Shown here in pieces: positions 8,274 to 12,814 of a stretch of 12,814 nt of DNA. The stretch comes from Methanomicrobiales archaeon (lineage in GTDB: Archaea; Halobacteriota; Methanomicrobia; Methanomicrobiales; Methanospirillaceae). Position 1 is the first letter of the stretch, and each line of letters begins with the position of its first letter. The position numbers and the translations under genes were made by a program. The DNA is taken from NCBI GenBank assembly GCA_017883495.1, contig JADGNL010000029.1, positions 1 through 12,814 of the forward strand, given 5' to 3'. A model generated the notes under the pieces. That model made no database searches, was not told the origin of the DNA, and saw nothing but the letters and a program-made list of their open reading frames with translations.

Positions 8274-8603
8274 TCAGGCACCGGCATCGAGGGCTCCCTT
8301 GAGCCGGGAGACGAGGAGGGCGACCGCGCCGTCCAGGTTTCGCCGGCCCCGCTCACGGAGCTCGGCCGCCCGGGCCTCGCCGTTCTTGATGATCTCGGCA
8401 TGGCGGCGGTCCGCCTCCGCGTGGGCCTCGGCGAGCTTCTGCTTGCGGTACTCTTCGGCGTTCATAGTCGCCTTCGCGATCAGGTTGTCGGCCTCGAGCT
8501 CGGCGTTCTGAATATTCTTTCGGCGCTCGGCTTCGGCCTGGCTGATCGCGGCCTTATACTCGTCCTCCGTCTTCTTGATGCTCTCTAACACCTCTATCTT
8601 CAT
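8274..8603 (-). CDS. atpH: A-type ATP synthase subunit H (peripheral stalk)
   Basis: Subunit H forms a right-handed coiled coil with subunit E as the peripheral stalk. The 109-aa product starts MKIEVLESIKKTEDEYKAAI and is almost entirely one charged, Ala/Glu-rich helix (QAEAERRKNIQNAELEADN). It ends in the hydrophobic patch DGAVALLVSRLKGAL, expected to contact E. I chose the ATG at 8603 over an upstream GTG at 8621 because AAGGAGGG lies 4-5 nt before it. It is the first gene of the ATP synthase operon, downstream of a promoter at about 8642-8658. Confidence 0.93.
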   Translation of the reverse strand: MKIEVLESIKKTEDEYKAAISQAEAERRKNIQNAELEADNLIAKATMNAEEYRKQKLAEAHAEADRRHAEIIKNGEARAAELRERGRRNLDGAVALLVSRLKGALDAGA

Positions 8604-8607
8604 CCAA

Positions 8608-8615
8608 CCCTCCTT
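8608..8615 (-). promoter_or_regulatory. Shine-Dalgarno of atpH
   Basis: The minus strand reads AAGGAGGG followed by TTGG and ATG, a near-perfect ribosome-binding site. It decides the atpH start in favour of the ATG at 8603. The GTG at 8621 has no such motif. Confidence 0.8.
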
Positions 8616-8641
8616 ACACACTATAAGTTGGCGAAAAGCGT

Positions 8642-8658
8642 CATATTAAGTGTTTGTA
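8642..8658 (-). promoter_or_regulatory. Putative archaeal promoter (BRE/TATA) of the ATP synthase operon
   Basis: On the minus strand the gap between the 155-aa gene and atpH contains ACAAACA followed by CTTAATATG. These resemble a purine-rich BRE and an archaeal TATA box. Placing transcription about 25 nt downstream puts the start near 8618-8622, just ahead of the atpH Shine-Dalgarno and giving a leader of about 15-20 nt. This is locally the most AT-rich DNA between 8600 and 8690. A second TATA-like CTTATAG at 8620-8626 lies too close to the ATG to pair with the ribosome-binding site. Confidence 0.55.
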
Positions 8659-8687
8659 TTCTGAGTTCGGCCCGCATGAGCGCCCGT

Positions 8688-9155
8688 TCAGACCTCGACG
8701 GCCATGGCGGGAAGATTCCGGATCGCAAGTCGGGGAGGGCCGCCCTCGACCTCGACACCGCCGTGCACGCCGCGAAGGACCAGCCCCGCGAATTCGTCCC
8801 CCCCGCAGAGGATGTCCTGCTCGGGGTGAGTGCCGCGCTGGATCCCGCAGGAGATCCGGATCGCAGGCCCTGCCGAGACGACGACCCCGAGCCGGCGCGA
8901 CCCGGGATGTCCCTTCGGCAGCACGACGAGCGGAAAGGCGTACCGGCGAACGAGCTCGATCAGCATCAGGGCCGGCGCGAGCGGTCCCCCGCTCGGGGCC
9001 GACGCCGCGATGAGATCGTCGGGGTCCAGACCCTGCACCACCTCACCCTCGACGGTCTCGATGCAGAGCGGGAGACGCCGAAGTGCCCGCGCCACTGCGA
9101 GAAACGAGGAGGAGCCCTCGAGCACGAGGTAGCCGTCGTCGAGAGGGCGGAACAT
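8688..9155 (-). CDS. Unrecognised 155-aa protein, partner of the zinc-ribbon gene
   Basis: I do not recognise this family. The product starts MFRPLDDGYLVLEGSSSFLA and appears soluble: there is no signal peptide or convincing membrane helix. It alternates strand-like and helical stretches (ALMLIELVRRYAFPLVVLPK, then RRLGVVVSAGPAIRISCGI), ends with RLAIRNLPAMAVEV, and has many Gly-Gly pairs and three Cys. The reading frame remains open upstream to 9314, but that part overlaps the zinc-ribbon gene in another frame. The ATG at 9155 lies 8 nt after the zinc-ribbon stop, so the two are probably translated together. Its ribosome-binding site is weak, which fits coupling. The next downstream element is the ATP synthase promoter. 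That the frame is coding is well supported by strong GC at third codon positions. Function is unknown. Confidence 0.75.
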   Translation of the reverse strand: MFRPLDDGYLVLEGSSSFLAVARALRRLPLCIETVEGEVVQGLDPDDLIAASAPSGGPLAPALMLIELVRRYAFPLVVLPKGHPGSRRLGVVVSAGPAIRISCGIQRGTHPEQDILCGGDEFAGLVLRGVHGGVEVEGGPPRLAIRNLPAMAVEV

Positions 9156-9163
9156 CTGACGGC

Positions 9164-9316
9164 TCAGATCGCGTCGACCACGTCCGACTGGCACGACGGG
9201 CAGACCGGGTGCTTGCCCACACCTTCGAAGGACTCGCCGCAGTCCCGGCAGCGGAACCGCTTGCCCTTCACACGCTCGTTGTACTCGACATCCATGGGTC
9301 CGCCTACGCTGCACAT
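9164..9316 (-). CDS. Small zinc-ribbon protein (50 aa)
   Basis: The product has two CX2C pairs, C23/C26 (CRDC) and C39/C42 (CPSC), 12 residues apart and separated by GESFEGVGKHPV. This is a classic one-domain zinc ribbon. A basic segment, ERVKGKRFR, precedes the first pair. Such proteins bind one Zn2+ and often contact nucleic acid or a partner protein, but nothing here shows which. The ATG at 9316 is preferred because GGTGATC, complementary to the end of archaeal 16S rRNA, lies 5 nt upstream. The ATG at 9295 (MDVEYNERV, 43 aa) is the alternative. It precedes the 155-aa gene by 8 nt and follows the broken membrane-protein gene closely. Confidence 0.7.
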   Translation of the reverse strand: MCSVGGPMDVEYNERVKGKRFRCRDCGESFEGVGKHPVCPSCQSDVVDAI

Positions 9317-9321
9317 CTCCT

Positions 9322-9328
9322 GATCACC
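9322..9328 (-). promoter_or_regulatory. Shine-Dalgarno of the zinc-ribbon gene
   Basis: The minus strand reads GGTGATC, then AGGAG and ATG. GGTGATC is an exact match to part of the archaeal anti-Shine-Dalgarno complement, and it sets the start at 9316. The TGA inside it (9326-9324) is also the stop of the upstream membrane-protein frame. Confidence 0.55.
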
Positions 9329-9795
9329 GTGCCAGATTCGGGCCTCCACCGGGATAAGGATATCGGGACGAACGGCGGTTCGTCGTCGAGCAATGTCCGA
9401 ACCGACCCCCGCCGACGCCCCGACGGATGCGAGTGAGGAAGCGCCACGTCCACGTGATGGCGAGGAGTTGTAGGGCCGTCGAAGTGGGTGAGAACGGCCC
9501 GGAGGAAGATGCCCCCCGTGACGACGCCTCTGACCAGACTCGCCCTCTGGCGCCGGGTCGTTGTACCGAGTTCGGCGGGCGGACGTCCGCGGTGCCAGCA
9601 GAGCCACCGGATCGGGCCGACCACGATCGCGACCCTGGCCGCAAGGCCGACGAAGGTGTGTGCGGGCTCGACGGGGAGATGGACCTGCAGGAAGTAGACG
9701 CGGCCGGGAGGAACAGGGCGGGGCCGCCACGGTCGTTTCAAGCGTCGCGAACCATGGACGGCGACGGATTGTACCTTGAGCGGCTGTACCCGCAT
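9324..9795 (-). pseudogene. Small membrane-protein gene with an apparent frameshift near 9480
   Basis: From 9795 one frame reads a basic N terminus, then VYFLQVHLPVEPAHTFVGLA and ARVAIVVGPIRWLCW (first membrane helix), a basic loop, and ASLVRGVVTGGIFLRAVLT (second helix). Up to about 9481 this frame has about 85% GC at third positions and 45-48% at second positions, as in real genes here. Downstream it turns into low-quality sequence ending at 9304. The next frame over instead becomes coding-like, with ALQLLAITWTWRFLTRIRRG (a third helix and a positive cytoplasmic end), and stops with TGA at 9324, 7 nt before the zinc-ribbon ATG. Ignoring one base, for example one C of the CCC at 9484-9486, joins the two into one protein of about 156 aa. 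It may be a real mutation or a sequencing error. I do not recognise the family. Confidence 0.55.
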
Positions 9796-9801
9796 CGCTC
9801 A

Positions 9802-9820
9802 TTCCATCGCGGCAATGGAA
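9802..9820. repeat. 6-bp inverted repeat with 7-nt loop
   Basis: TTCCAT at 9802-9807 and ATGGAA at 9815-9820 are perfect inverted repeats around CGCGGCA. It lies between the FlaJ/TadC-like gene and the broken membrane-protein gene. It could be part of transcript termination or a small operator. The stem is short, so chance is possible. Confidence 0.35.
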
Positions 9821-9828
9821 AAAGAAGA
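9819..9828 (-). terminator. T-rich tract, probable terminator of the FlaI/FlaJ-like transcript
   Basis: About 25 nt after the stop of the FlaJ/TadC-like gene the minus strand reads TCTTCTTTTT and then runs into the inverted repeat. Archaeal RNA polymerase terminates at oligo-T tracts, and this is the clearest one in the otherwise GC-rich 9796-9851 gap. Confidence 0.4.
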
Positions 9829-9851
9829 CGGGTGGACCCCGGGAGCATGAA

Positions 9852-11798
9852 TCACGACAACGGCGGCGACGCGACCGTGTTGAACGCGATGAGCCCGACG
9901 AGCAGCATGATGCACGCGTGCTTGACTCCCGATTTGATGGACGATTCGCCCATCTGTCCTGCAATCAGGCCCGAGAAGAAGCCCATGATCAGGACGGCGT
10001 GGTAGAGCATGACCTGGAGCAGGCCGAGCGGCATGGAGCCGAGGCCGGAGAAGGCACCGCCGGCCTGCGCGGCCCCGGCCGTGTCGATCTTGGCGAGCTC
10101 GCTCAGGAACTGTGCATTCAGGGTCGCGATCACGAAGATGAAGACCAGGAACGAGAGGTAGATGATCGCGACGTAGATGAACATCTCCCCGAGCCGCTCC
10201 CTCTTGAGGACCTCCGACATCCGGGTATCCGAGGCCGCGATGTTCAGGACGTTGTTGATCTGGGCGGAGAACTCCGAGGCCCTCGTGATCAGGACGACCA
10301 TCCGTGCGATGATCGGTGTCGAGATCCGATCCCCGAAGTGGAGCAACGCCTCGGAGAAGTTCGAGCCCCAGTCCATGTCCCGGTTGATTCGCTTGATCTC
10401 GTACGAGAGCACGCCGAGGTTCGCGCTCTGCATGATCCCCAGCGCCTGCCCGACGGTCAGGCCGACCTGGTTGATCCCGGCCATCCTGTCGAGGAACTCG
10501 GGGATCGCCGCCTCGATCCCGGAGAGTCGCCGCCGCCAGACCTCGTAGAAGATCGCATACGGCACGAGTATGATCAGCACGCCGATCACGATATGATCGT
10601 CGATCGCGCCGATGTAGGCTTCGAGGTTGCCGATCCACCGGATCTGCGAGATCATGAAGCCCATGTAACCGATCCCGATCGGGATCGTCAGGAAGAGGAT
10701 CCGTATCGGCTTGGACGTGAACGCCTTGAGCGGGTCACGGAGGAACCTGCGGACGCCCGCCGACTGGTCGTACTTGACCAGCCGGGCGAAGAAGGACTCC
10801 TCACCGCCGACCGCATTGATCGTGACATCCGTGAACTCCTGCCCTATATCCTTCCCCTTCGCCCTGTGGACCCCCTCCGTCTTGATCGAGACCAGGTCGA
10901 TCATCACCATGAAGATCGTGGTCCCGATCGGAAGCATGATGTAGATCACTGCCACGAGCTGGGTGATGGCCGCACCGCCCATCATCCCCATCACGACCAT
11001 GATGATGATCAGAAAGAGCGGGCCCGCGACGAAGAGGGTGACGTACGACTCGGAGACCATCGCGAGGAACCCGAGGAAGTTCTTCTGCTCGTACCGGGCG
11101 TCCTCCTGGAAGAGGTGGACCCGCCCTTCGAGGAAGCTGGACATGTCGCCGCCGGACTCGATCACCGAGAGGAGATCCTGGAGGAAGTCTTTGAGCTTGT
11201 TCGACGGCGTGGTCATGTGGAGCTGCCGGATGGACGAGACCACGTCCAGGCCGAAGAAGTCGGCGTCGCGAACGATCTGGCGGAACTCGAGCGCGATTTC
11301 GCCGTAGATATTCGCGTTCTCCGAGAGCGAGCGGAAGATGACCAGGATCTCGGCACCCCCCTTTCGCATCGCGTACATGTACGCGACCGCGTTGTGGAGG
11401 GTCATGTTGATCTTGGAGGCGCGCATCCCCTTGGTGATCGCCGGCCACTGGAGCGCGATCATGTAGGTGATCGCGGCCGCAAGCAGTGCGCCGATCCCGG
11501 CGCCGAGCACCTGCGTGATCAGGGACATCGGGATCGGGCCGACCATGTACGGCATGTGGACCGGGGTCGGGTTCGTGAACGACGTGCCCCTCGCCTCGGT
11601 GAAGGCGATCACGAGGCCCGTCATGATATACCCGACCACGAGGAAGACGAGCGCCACCACGCCCGACGCCAGGATGGCATTCGAGAGATAGCGCTCGACC
11701 GTGATCCCCGAGCGGGTGGAGATCAGGTCCGCGTTCAGCCGCTGGAATCGCGTCGGATCCTTGGCCACCCAGGCCTGTACCTGTCTGCCGAAGATCAC
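9852..11798 (-). CDS. Type II secretion/pilus/archaellum platform protein, two F domains (FlaJ/TadC-like)
   Basis: This polytopic protein is the membrane platform on which the partner ATPase acts to assemble type IV pilin-like subunits. The 648-aa product has about nine membrane helices, roughly 42-67, 93-116, 243-270, 277-303, 366-386, 402-420, 539-562, 592-615 and 625-643. Two cytoplasmic T2SSF-type helical domains lie at about 125-240 and 425-535. The first contains AVAYMYAMRKGGAEILVIFR and LSVIESGGDMSSFLEG. The second contains AIPEFLDRMAGINQVGLTVG. Two F domains in one chain is the usual archaeal arrangement. The GTG at 11798 overlaps the ATPase stop as GTGA, so the two are coupled. Archaellum FlaJ proteins are, from memory, somewhat shorter (about 550-600 aa). 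A non-archaellum pilus or secretion role is therefore plausible but unproven. Confidence 0.85.
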   Translation of the reverse strand: MIFGRQVQAWVAKDPTRFQRLNADLISTRSGITVERYLSNAILASGVVALVFLVVGYIMTGLVIAFTEARGTSFTNPTPVHMPYMVGPIPMSLITQVLGAGIGALLAAAITYMIALQWPAITKGMRASKINMTLHNAVAYMYAMRKGGAEILVIFRSLSENANIYGEIALEFRQIVRDADFFGLDVVSSIRQLHMTTPSNKLKDFLQDLLSVIESGGDMSSFLEGRVHLFQEDARYEQKNFLGFLAMVSESYVTLFVAGPLFLIIIMVVMGMMGGAAITQLVAVIYIMLPIGTTIFMVMIDLVSIKTEGVHRAKGKDIGQEFTDVTINAVGGEESFFARLVKYDQSAGVRRFLRDPLKAFTSKPIRILFLTIPIGIGYMGFMISQIRWIGNLEAYIGAIDDHIVIGVLIILVPYAIFYEVWRRRLSGIEAAIPEFLDRMAGINQVGLTVGQALGIMQSANLGVLSYEIKRINRDMDWGSNFSEALLHFGDRISTPIIARMVVLITRASEFSAQINNVLNIAASDTRMSEVLKRERLGEMFIYVAIIYLSFLVFIFVIATLNAQFLSELAKIDTAGAAQAGGAFSGLGSMPLGLLQVMLYHAVLIMGFFSGLIAGQMGESSIKSGVKHACIMLLVGLIAFNTVASPPLS

Positions 11799-12814
11799 AC
11801 GAGCGCCTGCCGGAGGTCGTAGAGGTGGTCCATCACGCTCGCCGCGTCGATGTAGTAACTCTGGAAGAGCCGTGACACCGACTTGTAATCGCGAATCCGC
11901 TGCTCGTGCATCGCGATCAGGAGGCGCTTTCTCACCTCGATCTCGGCCTCGAGCTGCTCGCGGCTCCAGCCCCGCTTCTCGGTGATCGAGGCGTAGACCT
12001 GGGAGCGGCCCGTGTAGTTGAGCAGGTCGCGGACCGGGTCGTAGGTGAAGACGTTGTTGACCCGGAGGTTGCCGGTGGACGGGTCGATCCCGATCACCTC
12101 GACGATCTCCTGGCAGCGGCGGACGCGGGCCGTCCCCTGGTAGATCAGGGCCTGGATCGAGATGATGTTCAGGGCCTGCAGCATGTTCCGCGGCACGTTG
12201 AGCGGCTCGGACTCGAGCCGGTGGATGGCGGCGTCGACCGAGCCCGCGTGCATGGTCGAGAAGGTCGTGTGGCCCGTGTTCATCGCCTGGAAGAGTGTCT
12301 GCGCCTCGTGGCCGCGGACCTCCCCGACCAGGATGTATTCCGGCCGTTGCCGCATCGCGGCCTTGAGCAGGGCGAACATGTCGATCGTCGCGCCGGCCTC
12401 GGCCACCGAATCGCGCGTGACAGATGCGATCCAGTTGTCGTGGTAGAGCGTGATCTCACGCGTGTCCTCGATCGAGATGACCTTCGCGAGCGGCGTGATG
12501 AAGAGCGATACCGCGTTGAGGGAGGTCGTCTTGCCCGAGGCCGTGCCGCCGATGAAGATGAGCGACTTGGCATTCTCGATCGAGAACCAGAAGTAGACGA
12601 GCGCATCGGGGCTGAAGGTGTGGTACTCCATCAGCTCGATCGGGGTGAACGGCTCCTCGCGGAACTTTCGGATCGTGAACGAGGTCCCGCGGGTCGTCAC
12701 CTCCTTGCCGAGGGTCAGCTGCAGGCGCGAACCGTCGGGAAGGGTGGCGTCGATCATGGGGTTGCCGATCGAGACGTGCTTGCCGGACCGCTGCGCGAGC
12801 TTGATCGCGAGCGA
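11795..12814 (-). CDS. Secretion/pilus/archaellum ATPase (FlaI/GspE/TadA superfamily), C-terminal 339 residues
   Basis: This hexameric cytoplasmic ATPase powers pilin-type filament assembly or archaellum rotation. The frame is open to the window edge through GKHVSIGNPMIDA, so the N terminus is missing. The ATG at 12757 is internal, not a start. In order, the visible motifs are LPDGSRLQLTLGKEVTTRG, Walker A GGTASGKTTS (nt 12550-12521), the Asp box VISIEDTREI, Walker B ILVGEVRG (about nt 12334-12311) and the His box GHTTFSTMHAG. All key residues are present, so it should be active. RVRRCQEIVEVIGID follows, as in FlaI/TadA proteins. Its TGA overlaps the GTG of the F-domain partner. The visible part alone cannot separate archaellum FlaI from an archaeal pilus ATPase. 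Confidence 0.9.
   Translation of the reverse strand, partial: SLAIKLAQRSGKHVSIGNPMIDATLPDGSRLQLTLGKEVTTRGTSFTIRKFREEPFTPIELMEYHTFSPDALVYFWFSIENAKSLIFIGGTASGKTTSLNAVSLFITPLAKVISIEDTREITLYHDNWIASVTRDSVAEAGATIDMFALLKAAMRQRPEYILVGEVRGHEAQTLFQAMNTGHTTFSTMHAGSVDAAIHRLESEPLNVPRNMLQALNIISIQALIYQGTARVRRCQEIVEVIGIDPSTGNLRVNNVFTYDPVRDLLNYTGRSQVYASITEKRGWSREQLEAEIEVRKRLLIAMHEQRIRDYKSVSRLFQSYYIDAASVMDHLYDLRQALV

Noticed and set aside
6426..8588. 720-codon open frame on the plus strand opposite atpI and atpH
   Set aside because: It is the antisense of two clearly identified genes. The translation is dominated by Asp, Arg, Glu and His with no domain logic, as expected from reading GC-rich codons backwards.
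9352..9365. TATA-like minus-strand stretch (GATATCCTTATCC) as a private promoter for the zinc-ribbon gene
   Set aside because: The match is weak and lies inside the likely end of the upstream gene. The stop/ribosome-site overlap suggests read-through instead. It cannot be excluded without transcript data.
9427..10005. 192-codon plus-strand open frame across the flaJ/membrane-gene junction
   Set aside because: Third-position GC in this region favours the minus strand, and the frame runs into the antisense of the F-domain protein.
9918..11822. 634-codon plus-strand open frame opposite the FlaJ/TadC-like gene
   Set aside because: It is a shadow of a real membrane-protein gene. Its D/R/H-rich translation has no recognisable fold.
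1..12814. CRISPR arrays, tRNA or rRNA genes, insertion sequences, phage genes
   Set aside because: I saw no regularly spaced repeats, no cloverleaf-like or rRNA-like sequence, no transposase or integrase motifs, and no terminal repeats flanking any segment.

Overview
The window is a GC-rich stretch of archaeal chromosome. All genes I can support lie on the minus strand, so the biological order runs from high to low coordinates. The core is a complete A1Ao (archaeal/V-type) ATP synthase operon in the order atpH-I-K-E-C-F-A-B-D. This is the order known from methanogens (aha/atp operons of Methanosarcina and relatives). The high GC, near-consensus archaeal TATA/BRE and Shine-Dalgarno signals, and the character of the proteins suggest a euryarchaeal methanogen, most likely Methanomicrobiales (Methanoculleus/Methanofollis-like). 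The order-level assignment is an inference from memory of these families, not a search result.

Layout in transcription order. (1) 12814-9852: an archaeal secretion/pilus/archaellum ATPase (FlaI/GspE/TadA superfamily), cut by the window edge, overlapping by 4 nt a 648-aa polytopic partner with two type II secretion F domains (FlaJ/TadC-like). (2) 9851-9796: a short spacer with a T-rich tract and a 6-bp inverted repeat, probably ending that transcript. (3) 9795-9324: a small membrane-protein gene whose coding signal changes frame near 9480, so it is either a pseudogene or carries a one-base sequence error. (4) 9316-9164: a 50-aa CX2C/CX2C zinc-ribbon protein. (5) 9155-8688: an unrecognised 155-aa soluble protein. 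(6) 8687-8604: the promoter and leader of the ATP synthase operon. (7) 8603-293: the nine ATP synthase genes, tightly packed. C-F, F-A and A-B share start/stop bases. The other junctions have gaps of 4-15 nt with good Shine-Dalgarno motifs. (8) 282-1: the N-terminal 94 residues of archaeal phosphoglycerate kinase, starting 10 nt after atpD and apparently in the same transcript.

How the genes work together: AtpA3B3 with D and F forms the catalytic head and central rotor. C couples the rotor to the membrane ring of K subunits. I is the membrane stator with the ion half-channels, and E and H form the peripheral stalks. Together they turn the Na+ or H+ gradient made by methanogenesis into ATP. 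Phosphoglycerate kinase, next door, uses or makes ATP in gluconeogenesis/glycolysis.

Most of the window is ordinary housekeeping. The points worth a second look are an apparent two-carboxylate ion site in the c subunit, the frame change in the small membrane-protein gene, the zinc-ribbon/155-aa pair of unknown function, and pgk at the end of the operon in place of the atpG known in Methanosarcina. I see no CRISPR array, tRNA, rRNA, insertion sequence or phage-like element, and no clear undescribed multi-gene system.
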